Source of the DNA: Neolentinus lepideus HHB14362 ss-1 | Lineage: Eukaryota > Basidiomycota > Agaricomycetes > Gloeophyllales > Gloeophyllaceae | Length of the DNA stretch: 30,388 bases | Assembly: GCA_001632425.1 (NCBI GenBank) | Contig: KV425706.1 | Location: forward strand, 1 to 30,388 | Direction of reading: 5' to 3' | Shown: positions 1-10,104 of the stretch, in pieces | Numbering within the stretch: position 1 is the stretch's first letter | How the letters are laid out: each line of letters opens with the position of its first letter | The notes under the pieces: generated by a model | Databases searched by the model: none | What the model was told of the DNA's origin: nothing | The model's input: the letters and a program-made list of their open reading frames with translations, nothing else | Translations under genes and position numbers: made by a program

Positions 1-1086
1 GCTATTCGCTTTTCCCCCGCTTTCCTCGCAATATAGCGAAGTCTCGTTCTGTTCGTGTGCTGCGCTGAGTGTTGTCCGCCTTCGGCGGGCTTCCATCGGG
101 CCATAACTATCTATTGGTGCCACTCGGAATGAATGGGCAGCCATATCCGGAAACTTACGCACAGCCACAGAGCGCCCGTGGGAAGCGCCCAGCGCCACGG
201 GACATGTGGCACTTTTGTGGGAAACTGATGCACAGCCACAAAGCGCTGACGCGTCGAGCACCGCCCAGCGCCACATGTAGCCCTGGACTGTGGTTACAAG
301 CCCTCGGGTGGCGTGGGAAATCTCTTATGCATTCTGGGTCCCTATACCGACAAAGGTGGAGTAAGCTCCCCCAATAAGCAAAGTACAATATTGATGATGC
401 TCGAGAAACGGCACTACATTTGCACCAGCAACTGTCCCGAAGCCTGCAGTAACGGCCGTGACAACGGGCTTCACTAAACCAGCGTGTTACCGAACACTCC
501 GTTTGGTTCCGGTACCCCGGACCTGAGCCGGAACCGACCTCGTTAGACGAGACCTGCGTTTTTGGCGGGCGGGTCTAGAGATCACCGGGGATCCGAACAG
601 GCCCTAACTTATCTCCTAGTTTACTTCCAGCTCTCTCTGGATAGGTATTGACTCTGTCGCAGCGGACTCGAGCGCCTGACTGGCCTCACCGCCACATCAT
701 GCAAAATGATGGTTCTCAAGAGCGTCCAGTAGTCACCTATATTTATCGCGAACTGTTGTCATGCATTCATGCGGCATGATGATGCCGAAAGAGTTACCCT
801 GGCTCTGTGGCAACATCGTCTATCGTTACGAATGGCTCAAACGTCTCTATACTAAACTCTACAGCGTGTGTGACCCGTAACTTTGATGGCGTTTAGAATC
901 TTTGACGATAAGTCAATCTATTCCGGGCCATCATCAGTGGGGATCTAATTGCTATCCAACACAGGGCATGACAGTGATGGGGATGTCATTTGAGCGCAGG
1001 CATTCCTGAGCATAACTTATAAGCTGCTGCGGTTTACGATCTACAACCTCCCTCGTTCGTTCTTCAGTTCTCTCAGTCCTGGCTAT
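1..1086. other. Gene-free 5' stretch of the window
   Basis: No reading frame here joins through splice sites into a recognisable protein; the two frames of about 100 codons overlap on opposite strands and look like chance. Visible structure is a short tandem duplication (149-279, listed separately) and an inverted repeat, ggttccgg at 505-512 against ccggaacc at 528-535. The last part should hold the promoter of the gene starting at 1087, with CT-rich sequence just before its ATG. Confidence 0.6.
149..279. repeat. Imperfect tandem duplication, two units of about 60 bp
   Basis: Units at about 149-209 and 220-279 share several blocks in the same order. gcacagccacagagcgc at 159-175 matches gcacagccacaaagcgc at 230-246. 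Further on, cgcccagcgccac followed by acatg occurs in both. The offset is about 71 bp. There is no coding frame across it and the function is unknown. Confidence 0.65.
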
Positions 1087-2273
1087 ATGACCGGCCCCAA
1101 TAACCTACACACGCTCTTATCCTTCCTCCTCGCCATCCTTCATTACGCGTGGCCTGTACTTGGTGGAACGAACCGTACAATCGATGACCAGTGGGGCGAT
1201 TCGGTTACAGGCATTCTTCCGACATATTTGCCTGCGAATGACACATGGCAGCAGGGAGCAAACTGCTCTAGTTGCTACTCGAGGCCTAATGCAAGCCTGG
1301 CATACGATGGATCATGGCACGATGTCTCGTACATTCCCGGCGGGCCTGCGCCGATGGTGGCGAGGTTTACTTTTGACGGTTTGTCGCACGGCGGAGCATT
1401 GAAGGGTCTATGTGGCTAATATGTCATATCGTCTCAGGGACTGCCATCTATGTTTACTGTATCCTCGACAATCACTCGAATTATACCACATTGACTAACC
1501 TCACATTCCGACTCGACAACGAGACCGTTGGGTCTTACGTTCACACCCCAAACGCCCTGTCCCCCGTATTCCAGTATGGCGTACCCGTTTACTCCAACAC
1601 ATCAATTCCAAATGGTGCACATACTTTCGAGCTCGAAACGGACGCGAGCGACAATGGATCCGTTATCTTGTTTGATTACCTTCAATACACGTGAGTTCGG
1701 ACGGCTCATCTTTGCTATTAACAACCTTGTAAATGCTGTGTTGTGTATCACGCATTCAGATTTGAAGAGTACATTCAAAGTAGTCGGAGCTCTAGCCATC
1801 ATCGCGCGGCTGCTATTGCTGGAGGCGCTGTAGCGGCCATAGCCATCACAAGCATCGGAATCAGCCTCGCAGTCTATGTCATTCGCAGGCGTCGCGTGAG
1901 AGAGATGGACAAAGCCGACATCTCGCCATTCGTCGTGCATTCCAGCTCTGATGCGACCAATCACCCGACGAGTCTTACATCGGTTCCCATTTTAGTGTCG
2001 TCCTTTACTCCCTCCAGCAGAAAGACTCGCCTCTATACGAGTCAGACGGAAAATGAGCCATCGCAACCGTCTCTAAGAGACACAGTCGATCCATCTTTGG
2101 TTTCTGCCACAAGTCCCGCTGGGACTCGGAATCCCCAGTCGCCGGAATGGACGTCTCGGATAGATTCATTGCAAGAGCAGATGGACAGATTGATAGAAGA
2201 GCAGCTGGTTCTCACACGTGAAGTGCACCATGTCATTGCACCACCCACTTATGATGGTCACTCGCAAGAATAG
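1087..2273 (+). CDS. Single-pass membrane protein with secreted ectodomain
   Basis: Three exons (1087-1378, 1438-1690, 1760-2273) encode 352 aa; the introns (59 and 69 bp) have GT-AG ends and joins keep frame. The N-terminus has a hydrophobic stretch (residues about 8-26) ending near VLGG, fitting a signal peptide. Residues about 27-182 form an ectodomain rich in N-glycosylation sites (NRT, NDT, NCS, NAS) and aromatic residues. One transmembrane segment rich in Ala, Ile and Gly (about 198-223) is followed by a stop-transfer RRRR and a Ser/Thr/Pro-rich cytoplasmic tail ending in a short charged helix (DSLQEQMDRLIEEQ). This layout is common in Agaricomycete surface proteins, whose ectodomain resembles galactose-binding-like beta-sandwiches; that fold is inferred. 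No enzyme motif is seen. It may be a wall-associated or sensor-like protein. It lies tail-to-tail with the bHLH gene. Confidence 0.85.
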
Positions 2274-2940
2274 CCACCTACCGTTCTGCCGGCGCCGACG
2301 TCTTGTGTACGTTGTTATTTCTCATCTGCCAGCCTGGATACTGGTCGTGCTCGCAAGCTTGCATAAGGTCGAGAAGGGGGGGCTGGGGACTGGGGGCACC
2401 CATTCAGGGATATCAATAAGGCAAAGATACTTAAAACGTGTATTTTACTCGTAATGTACCCGATTGCCCTTCAGGCAACCGACCGCTCGGGGCAAGCGCA
2501 CCCAATCGGTTTATTTCAATTTTCTACAGGATGAGCTGCTTCCAGGTATGCGCACAATTTCGGGTGTCCTTTTGGAGGTATCCGTTGAATAGTTTTGCGA
2601 GTCGCTACTAGTACTGGGTAGTCGAGTAAATGTGCGTTCCCGCTGCCACACTTCGGAGCTTCAACTGCACCTTCCTAGTTTGGAAAGTATGTGGCAGCCA
2701 ATCAAGTGCCCCAGTTTGCTACAACCACTGGTTGCACTCATCACACACTGACCGAACGTATTCCTGTACCCTACATTTACATTAATGTTCTCATAAGTAC
2801 CATATCGAAAACAGAAACCAACCTCCAGCTAGCTATGCTCTACTATTAGTATACAGCAACTCGAACAACAGCGTAATCGAATAAATATCAGACCAAGTAG
2901 TCCCTTCAGCATGAAAACGGCCAGTGTCCCAAACACGAGG
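2274..2940. other. Convergent intergenic region
   Basis: This lies between the 3' ends of the membrane-protein gene (+) and the bHLH gene (-). I see no coding exon or RNA gene. It holds a G-rich run near 2378-2400 and AT-rich sequence toward 2750-2890 that could serve 3'-end formation on either strand. Confidence 0.6.
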
Positions 2941-4114
2941 CTAGTCGTCATCCTGATCTAGGTCTGCGTCGCCTGTCCCGCCTGTCCATTCGCGTTCCCA
3001 CAACGGAACGGTGTTCGCTGAGGACGAGCGGAGTGCGGGGTGGTCAGGTTGCAGGCGAGAGCGTGCACGGTGGAGACGTGCAAGGAGGGCGGCACGCTCG
3101 CCAACAAGGTCGGTGATGTAGTCGATTGCTAGAGGGCGAGGTGAGAAGCCATGTTCGCCGCTGTGGAATACGGAGCAGGGAGGCAGGGACGTGGAGGTCG
3201 AGATGGGTATGCAAAACGAAACACTCACTCTTCTGCAGGACAATATTCTCACTTCTCGGCCCAGCCCTCCCATCCAGCTTTTCGACCTCCTCCACGCGCT
3301 TCTTCTTTCCCTTCTTCCCTTTATTCTTCCTAGTCCCCTCGGCGCCCTCCTCCCTTACCCGGTTCTCCTCCTCCTCCTTCGCAATTGCCTCTCGCAGCGC
3401 AGGCACAGTATCGCACAACGCCTCATATCCCCGCCGTATATTCGCCCGACGCTTTTGCTCAGACTGTATGTGGTTTGCCTTCTTCTGCGTGGGCGTCAAT
3501 AGAGCGGGTTTCGCAGACTGGGAGGGGGATTCAGAGGTCGACGAAAGGCTCGGAGAGGAACGGCGGCGTTTGTTGGAAGGGACAGAGTCGTCTACTGACG
3601 CGCGCTTGGATGATCGACGGGTAAGAGGAGCGCTTGTTGGGTGAGAGGGTGCGGGTGCGGGTGGAGGCGTGGGCGTGGGCAGAGGGGGGATAAGCGTTCG
3701 CAAGGGCGCGACACTGTTGAATGTCTGAGAATGCGATGTTTGAGAGCGATGTGTCGTTCCGTGCCCCTGATAGCCAAACGAGTAGCTCGGCTCATGGGCG
3801 TAGCTCTGCGTCTCAGTCTGTCGCTGCCGCGATGTCGGCCGTGGGTGCTGCTGAGGCTGCGACTGCGGCGTTTCCGTACTAGACGGCGACGAAGACGACG
3901 ACCACGAATAATAATTATCCGACCTGTCCTTGTCCTCATCGAGCGCCATCAGGTCCTTGGTCGCCTTGGTGAGCGCCTCCTTCCCTGCAATAGGGATCTC
4001 GGCGGCGAGTTGGTGAGCGTACATAGACCATTCTGGCGCAAGGGTGTCGGGGACGTCGATGGCGGAGAGAAAGGACGAGAACGCATGCGACTCTGCAGGC
4101 GAGAGGAGAGGCAT
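2941..4114 (-). CDS. bHLH transcription factor (class B, long loop)
   Basis: Two exons on the minus strand (4114-3229 and 3128-2941) encode 357 aa, joined across a 100-bp GT-AG intron that falls inside the HLH. The basic region (about 211-226, KKANHIQSEQKRR) has His215, Glu219 and Arg223, the H-E-R set that in known bHLH proteins reads CACGTG-type E-boxes. Helix 1 is about 228-244 (YEALCDTVPALREAI). Helix 2 begins with QKTIDYITDLV (about 294-304) and continues into an Arg/Leu-rich helix. The loop between helices is very long (about 50 aa) and highly charged, with Lys/Glu and KKGKKKR. The N-terminal half is low-complexity Ser/Pro/Gln. Long-loop bHLHs such as Ino4 or Max-like factors are the nearest relatives I know; the target pathway cannot be told from sequence. 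The start is the first ATG and opens with a conserved-looking helical segment (MPLLSPAESHAFSSFL). Confidence 0.85.
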
Positions 4115-4857
4115 GGCCAGATGTGCGGGGATGGCGCAAGCAGGTCTCCATGTGATAAATTGTTGACCCCGCTCCTCCTTTTTGAGCTCGCCGGTGGCGG
4201 TGCATCTGGGGTACCAACCGGCTCAGCCGGCTGTCCGATGCGGGGTCATGTGGCGGGGATCCCTGCAGCGCCCTAGAAGGACTCTCTGGGGCTGCACGCG
4301 CTGGAGGCTTTATAATGTCGCCAACCGCAGCAAATCAAAGTCTACTGAGCTAGGTATGTCTGTACGAACAAACCAGGAGCCCCCGCTTTGTCGAAATGCG
4401 GGGAAGCGGCTTCCATCCGGGGTCGATTTTTGCCTCCTCGTGGGCACAACGTCTCTGGCAGAGTATTGATCCACCCGTTCGGTATGTCGGCAGCCAATCA
4501 CCGCGGTTTCAATCCAACTATTCGAGCAGCTGATGCATGTCATCATCCAAGCCACAAAATATGGATCTACAATCAAGCTTCCAATCTCGCCATGTTCTGC
4601 TCTGAATTTGCGTATTCGTGGACAGAGCAAGGACTATAGCTTAAATTCAGGACCGCTGATCTTCCCATCCTGATGATGTGTATAGGTGGGAGAAATGAAA
4701 AGCACGCCGGAGCCGCGTCTACTACTAATCGGATATGACTCTGAAACTGGGTCTGCTGATCTACGGCGGAGCCAACGAACGCAGAGCTGATCCTGGAAGA
4801 CCCGAGGGCGGCCGTCGAATTATGAAGCCGAGCGGCTTATAACTGTCGCTGGTCTTT

Positions 4858-5815
4858 GGAATTAGCGGGCCCTTCTTATGAGTGATGGATCCACCTATCC
4901 CTAGTCTAACAGTACACAGAATATCACTCGTCGGCTTCCGTCCCGTCAAAAGCGCATGCGACTTGATATCTTCGTTCGTCGATGCCTCCGTCTACCGGCG
5001 CGCAGCAGGTAGGATTCCCAGGATTACCGTACAAGTGCCTCCATCGTCCTCAGCTGCCCAGCTTTCCACGCGGCAGGGAAGCCAATTTTGCCGCACGGGG
5101 TTCGTACGTACCCCTACTCTGAGCGCGACACATGGACATGGACGCGGAGGCGAGCTCCCAGTCCTTTCATCGCTCTCATTCTTGGTGTTGCTGTGCCATG
5201 TATCCACACGGCCAGGGGGTGTTCCAACGCACGGACCAAATGTATACTGTGATTTGTCACGGATGGCGACAAGACGTGCGATTTAAAGCTCTGATCAAAA
5301 CGTGCTGGGCCTCTACTGATACGTACGCTCCGTCACTTCTTCCAGATGTGTAAATTACCATCCGACGAAGCCGTGAAGAACCCCAGAGATCGTGCGACAA
5401 CGGTCTTTGTTGATTACCTGACCGAGGTACATCCACATCCACATCTCTTCCACATTAATCGAATCCACTACCAAAGGAGAAGCGCGTCCGAGCCCGAGCC
5501 CGAGCCCGACCCGCCTGAAACAAGAACATGATGTTCAGAGGCGACGTGACAGCTTGCATCTCCGCATCAAACATTGCTGCACAAAGGGACGTCGCATCTC
5601 CCGTACCCAGGCCGAAAGATATTCCGAACATACAAACCATAAACCGTGTCTCCTCCCTGCGGTGAGACGACGACTTGCCTCGGACCTCTCAGCAAACCAA
5701 ACACGGGCGTCCTGGCGACTATTACACGTCGAGATCTTCAGGAATCAGACAAGCGCGAGGTATCATTCCCCGACGAGCCAACTACCAAGCTCGGTCGGAG
5801 GGCAGTGAAATCTGA
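4858..5815 (-). repeat. Repeat copy A of a diverged three-copy array (possible dead paralogue)
   Basis: This copy shares ordered blocks with copies B and C. The block cccagctttccacgcggcag (from 5057) recurs at 6050 with one change. gatttaaagctctgatcaaa (5279) recurs at 6199. gtcacttcttccagatgtgt (5332) recurs near 6315 and, shortened, at 7140. acaagaacatgatgttcaga (5520) has counterparts near 6466 and 7293. Read on the minus strand, parts of A and C give similar peptides, for example TVYGLYV against TFYGFYV and YGRCDVP against YGRCAVP. This suggests descent from a minus-strand gene, now broken by stops and frame changes. A GC-rich hexamer run (gagccc/cgagcc, 5487-5512) is present only in this copy. 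The family is not recognised. Confidence 0.6.
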
Positions 5816-5929
5816 TCCTGTACCCGAGCCATCCGCTCCGGATACGCAGGGATACGGGAAACAGGCGACGACAAGGGTAAGAAGACGAGCACCGTGTTCC
5901 GTCAAAGGTTGATGTCCTCCTCCGTCCGC

Positions 5930-6735
5930 CTTTCATCAGCACATCGGGGAACACGATCATTTGGCTGCGACACGTTTCGGTCAGGTCTCCTCCTCACTTA
6001 CTCAGGACCGTGTTCGCTTCTTCCAAGTGCGCGGCCGAGATTACCATCGCCCAGCTTTCCGCGCGGCAGGGAAGCCAGGCGCTCGCACCGTGCCATGATC
6101 TCTGAGCGTGCTACCTTTCATCGCTTCTGCACTTGGCGTGCCATGTCAAAGGGGGGTCCAGCGTACGAACCAAATATACACTGCGACAAACGACCTACGA
6201 TTTAAAGCTCTGACCAAACGTGCTTGGCCTCTACTCTACTCCGCGCGTGGGGGAACCGGTCCTTGAACTTTGACCGGGTACTACCGCTTGGCTGGTATTC
6301 ACGATATGTAGGGTCACTTCTTCCAGATGTGTAAAGAATGATACCAAACACTATAGACCATTTGAGAAGGCTCTTCCGCCAATGACGAACGTGCCCATGA
6401 ATTACCTGGCCAAGATATCTTCTACAATCAAACAAGAGCGTCACACACCGACGTACCCGCCTGAAACAAGAACATGACGTGACAGCTTGCGGGGATACAA
6501 CATACAAAACTATCTCCGCATCAAGATCCAAACATTGCGGCGCAAGGGTCGCCTGGCTTCCGAGCCGCGTCTTCCGCACCCCTCCAATCGAATCATGCCG
6601 GCGCCTCCGTCTCTCGGGCTGACAAACCACAGAACGCGATATAGCCCCCGTTCTCTCCGCGCTTGTAGTAGACTTTGACCGGAGTATGGCGCAGGATATC
6701 AAACACTACTGCCGTTTCAGTGCCTCCATCGCCTA
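5930..6735 (-). repeat. Repeat copy B, internally deleted
   Basis: This is the middle copy. The block at 6050-6077 matches 5057-5084 of copy A at 27 of 28 bases. The order of the following blocks (6199, about 6315, 6466) matches A. Near 6466-6500 the sequence jumps from acaagaacatgac to cgtgacagcttgc without the bases present in A at 5530-5545, and the segment corresponding to 5640-5815 of A is missing. The minus-strand frame at 6202-6702 is open for 166 codons but matches no family I recognise and is probably fortuitous. Confidence 0.55.
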
Positions 6736-6738
6736 CTA

Positions 6739-7620
6739 CGGAATAGTGAGCCCTTCTTATGGGCCTATCCCTACAAGAAATACCTCCCATCAGCTTCCGT
6801 CCCGTCAAGAGCGCACGCAGCTCGATCTCCTCCCCCATTTGACTGCGACAACTTCCGGTCAACGTTAAAGTTCAAGAGCAATTATCTTTGTTTTGGTCTA
6901 CACCTCACCTTCCTGGTGCAGTGCCGGTATGCGCGTGCCGCACCTCCTCCCTCCACGCCCATCATTCTCCGAGGCAGGGTGACGGTGCTTTTACACACTT
7001 TGGTCTGCGGCATCGGTCAAGATGGTCACGGTGCAAGGCTGGATCTATGATTTAGAGGCACTGATCCAAACCTGCTTCGCGCGTGGGGAAACAGGTCGTT
7101 ACTACTAGAGTCCGGACGTACCGCCTGGCTGGTATGCCCCGTCACTTCTTCCAGTGATACCAAACACTAGATATCGAAAAGCCTCTTTCGCCGTGCCAAT
7201 AAATTATCTGATCGAGGTACACGCCACGTCTCTTCGGCAATCCAATTCACTAACAGATGAGATAGTCTCTCCCCGTATGTGAGCACCAGCAGAAACAAAA
7301 AGATGATATTCAGAAGCGCCGGGATGCAGCATCCGAAGCCATCTCGGCGGTCGCCAGACTGAAAGGGACGGCGCATCTTCCATACCACGCCTCGTGGAAA
7401 CTCTGAACATAGAAGCCATAGAACGTGTCCTCCTGGGGTGAAACGCCGTTAGCAAACTAAAACCGAGACATGGGCGTCGTGGTGACGATGCAGAGAGACG
7501 TTCAGGCTGGACAGACAAATACAAGGCCGAGATGGTATCAGTCACCAAAGAGCGTCCTCGAGAGACATGGACGAGCAGCAGGGTAAACTCTACTACCAAG
7601 CCCGATCGGAGGGGGCGATA
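6739..7620 (-). repeat. Repeat copy C
   Basis: This is the third copy. It begins with gagcccttcttatgggccta-type sequence matching 4865 onward in copy A. It continues with cttccgtcccgtcaagagcg (matching about 4936 in A), tcacttcttccag (about 7142) and the segment at 7290-7620 that matches 5520-5815 of A. On the minus strand it encodes a hydrophobic stretch (ALLNIIFLFLLVLTYG) followed by a charged segment; the equivalent in A is interrupted by the GC-rich run. Copies A and C are more complete than B. Boundaries are approximate, made by eye. Confidence 0.55.
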
Positions 7621-8216
7621 TCCGCTCACTGCACGCCAGAAAGTACGCGATAGGAGACCGGCGCAGTGAAACCACAAAGGGGTATGGCACGCACACAGTA
7701 CTGGAGGAGGGAATAGTAATTACGATGGCAGGAGGACGAAAACGTCAGGAAACCTCGCGGGCGATGCCGACCCAGTGACGTGCTGAGGGTGGTTGCTCGC
7801 CACCACGATAGCCAGCGCCAAGGCACCAAGGACGTGATCAGCGCTGCAGTCGGATCGGCATGATAGAAGACAAGGAGGCTTCGATGTCGCTGGGAGCAGG
7901 AAGTTTAGTAACTTGTGGGTCGGATGCTGTACGGAAAAGCTAGCGATGCTTCGAATGGAGCCGCGCCGACCGTTGGGACTCTAATCGCTATGGGGACTGG
8001 AAGAAGAGTGTGGCGTGCCTGGCGGGAGACGTCAGGGAACACGAGGTGAGTGGCAACACCGTCCCAATGGGGTACGTCGGCGACCATATGCAGACAGCCC
8101 CGACTGGACTGGGATGGTGGCCGGGGGCGTCTGGGCTGGTCTTTGGCCACAGTGATCCGCAGGCAACGTTGCTCATAACTCCCTTGCACACGCCAATTCC
8201 ATCCCCGACCCCCGCG

Positions 8217-9070
8217 ATGAGCTTCACCTACGCCTACCACGACCCCGCCTGGTCCGATCCCATAGAGTCAGTCTCCGTCCCCTCTCCCTCCTCGTACTCA
8301 CCGCCCCCAAGCTTCTCCCCTCTCCCCCAGCCACTCACCTCCTCCCTCCACCCCATCTCCCCCACCTCTTCCCTTTCGACCCTCTCCCCAGCATCCTCCG
8401 CCCCCAGCACCCCGCCCCCACCCGACCGCTCCCTCTCCCTCGAGCGCGAATTCGTAAGTCCCCCATACGCACACCTGCCCCCGCTCACGCGACCACGCCC
8501 ACAGTGCACAAACTTCACCTGCTGCGGCCGCTCCCTCTCCGACCTGCACGAGCTCGTCGACCACTTTGAGGAGAGCCACGTCCTCCTCGTGGGCCCCGAG
8601 CCCACTCATCCCCGCTACCACCCGTACAAGCCCCAAGTCGTCTCCTACCCCAACCCCAGCCCCAGCCCCGCCTCCCCCGATCACTGTGCGATCCTCCACG
8701 CCCAGTCTGACTGCCCAGGGGGAGATACGAATGTGCTCGGGCTGGAGCTGGACCAGGTTGCGCTGCCCCCGCGCGCGTTTACCGTTCCCGCTGTGACCAC
8801 GGGGAAGAGCAGGGGCGGGAAGGTCGAGCGCCGGCGCGAGAGGGCGAAGCGGGAGCGCGGGTTTCGTTGTCCGGTGCGTCTTTCTTTCCATATCATGAAT
8901 TATTTTCGTTGGTGTGCTGACAAGCAAGGTAGAAGGATGGGTGTACGAAGGTGTGTGTTGACTTTATTGCGCGCGTGCGGGTGCTGATGACGCGCGCGCA
9001 GAGTTATCTGAACCCGAATGGATTAAAGTATCATCTCGAAAAGGGGACGTGCGTGTTTGAGCCCGCGTGA
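8217..9070 (+). CDS. Sfp1-like two-finger C2H2 transcription factor
   Basis: Three exons (8217-8873, 8933-8950, 9002-9070) encode 247 aa. The middle exon is only 18 nt (KDGCTK) and supplies the second cysteine of the second finger. Finger 1 is Cys97/Cys102...His116/His121, with LSDLHELVDHFEESH. Finger 2 is Cys218/Cys223...His236/Cys242, a C2HC form with YLNPNGLKYHLEKGTC. The NGLKYH core is characteristic of the Sfp1 family, which in yeast couples nutrient signals to ribosomal-protein gene expression; the same role here is inference. The N-terminal 90 residues are Ser/Pro-rich, and a basic patch (RRRERAKRERG) precedes finger 2 and may be a nuclear localisation signal. An in-frame ATG at 8010 would add 69 residues; 8217 is chosen because the MSFTYAYHDP start and the composition change there look more natural. 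Confidence 0.8.
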
Positions 9071-10104
9071 GTATAATGAAGCGAGTGTGTCTGGGCGTGT
9101 AGCAGTGTAATTTAGATGCAGCGAATCCTGTAGTTGTAGACGCAGTATTGTTATTCTGTATGTATGTGTGTATTCTAGGGCCATCTTCTGGGCTTGAATC
9201 AAGGAGGCTCTTCAGCGATCAGCGCGTCTTGTCAGTGCACGATCCTTCACGCGACTCTTGCGACCGGGCGTTTACCGTAGTACGCAGCTGGATACTGGTA
9301 CTCGCGTCTTGTCAGTGCAACTCTGCCGTTTCCGATCGTCTGTACAAAGAAGAGCAACTCTGCCGTTCCGAAGAGTCAGCTCCACAAACTACACGCCACA
9401 GATATATAGGCGGGTACGGTCAGGTCCTTCGAGCGACTCCGTGGGCGATGGTAAACGCAAAAGAGGGGCTGGATTGGACATTGAACGTCTCGCGATGCGC
9501 GTCTGGATGACTGTGCGGTGTCGCGCGTACGGACGAAACGCACCTTGACGCGCGCCGTTCCGAGACGACGACACGCCACAGATTGGTGCGTCAGACGGAG
9601 CGGTGTTCGTTTCGTTTCCTGGCTTCCGAGTTATGGAATGGAGACCGCAACACTGACACTGCAGGAGGACCTCGTCGTTGTCAGTATCGCAACCAACCTA
9701 GGTGGGCGGATTCAGAGCAGTAGTTAGACGTCTGCCGTACTAGTAAACGTCCACGCTAAATACCTATCTTGAGACCCTTACGATCTGCCAACACGATGGT
9801 AGAGGGAATCGACGCGTGACGACACCTGTAACAGTCGATACTTGATGCGAGGATGTCCAACTGTAAAATGGAAATGTTGGTGTCAAGATCCAAGCTTAAA
9901 GCCATCTTCACACAAGTATAGCGACAACGTATCATCGGATGAGTCTTGATAGTGGACGACAAGACAGAACATGCAAAGTGCGTGTGGTGTGTATGCGTCA
10001 AAGATCATGATGGCAACCCAGACTCGGCCAGAATCAGCGTCGGCATTTCATTAACGCGTGACGTCACAGTGACAAGACGCGTCTGCCTAGTCCCTGCCAC
10101 CAAT
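9071..10104. other. Intergenic region upstream of the RFC gene
   Basis: No gene was found. Small direct repeats occur: cgcgtcttgtcagtgca at 9223-9239 and 9303-9319 (exact, 80 bp apart), and a gcaactctgccgttccga-like block at 9318-9335 and 9354-9371. The final 60 bp hold the MCB/CRE cluster described separately; another ACGCGT lies at 9812-9817. Confidence 0.6.
10054..10082 (+). promoter_or_regulatory. ACGCGT - TGACGTCA - ACGCGT cluster before RFC gene
   Basis: Two exact ACGCGT hexamers (10054-10059 and 10077-10082) flank a perfect palindrome TGACGTCA (10059-10066). All lie 22-51 bp upstream of the RFC start codon. In yeasts ACGCGT (MCB) is bound by MBF/DSC1 and drives G1/S expression of replication genes; TGACGTCA is the CRE/ATF-type bZIP site. 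The sites are seen directly; binding is inference from known fungal biology. Confidence 0.65.

Larger units (their letters stand above)
4115..8216. other. Gene-poor 4.1-kb region with diverged repeats
   Basis: No intact gene can be assembled on either strand. From about 4850 to 7620 the region consists of three diverged copies of one unit (separate entries). 4115-4850 and 7620-8216 show nothing recognisable. The last few hundred bases should contain the promoter of the zinc-finger gene, and the first few hundred that of the bHLH gene. Confidence 0.6.

Noticed and set aside
505..535. Inverted repeat ggttccgg...ccggaacc
   Set aside because: It is a short isolated palindrome with no terminal duplication, T-run or coding context to suggest a transposon end or terminator.
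3126..4276. Plus-strand open frames of up to 211 codons
   Set aside because: They are antisense shadows of the bHLH gene, rich in Arg and Leu because of its Ser/Pro/Lys codons.
6202..6702. 166-codon minus-strand open frame
   Set aside because: It lies inside repeat copy B, the equivalent frame is broken in copies A and C, and the composition (Arg/Ser/Cys-rich) is typical of a chance frame.
8010..8216. N-terminal extension of the zinc-finger protein from an upstream in-frame ATG
   Set aside because: It is possible, but the added 69 residues look unlike the rest, and the region is more likely promoter and leader.
8234..8927. Minus-strand open frames of 123 and 209 codons
   Set aside because: They are antisense to the C-rich Ser/Pro region of the Sfp1-like gene; Gly/Glu/Arg-rich composition and no splice or family support.
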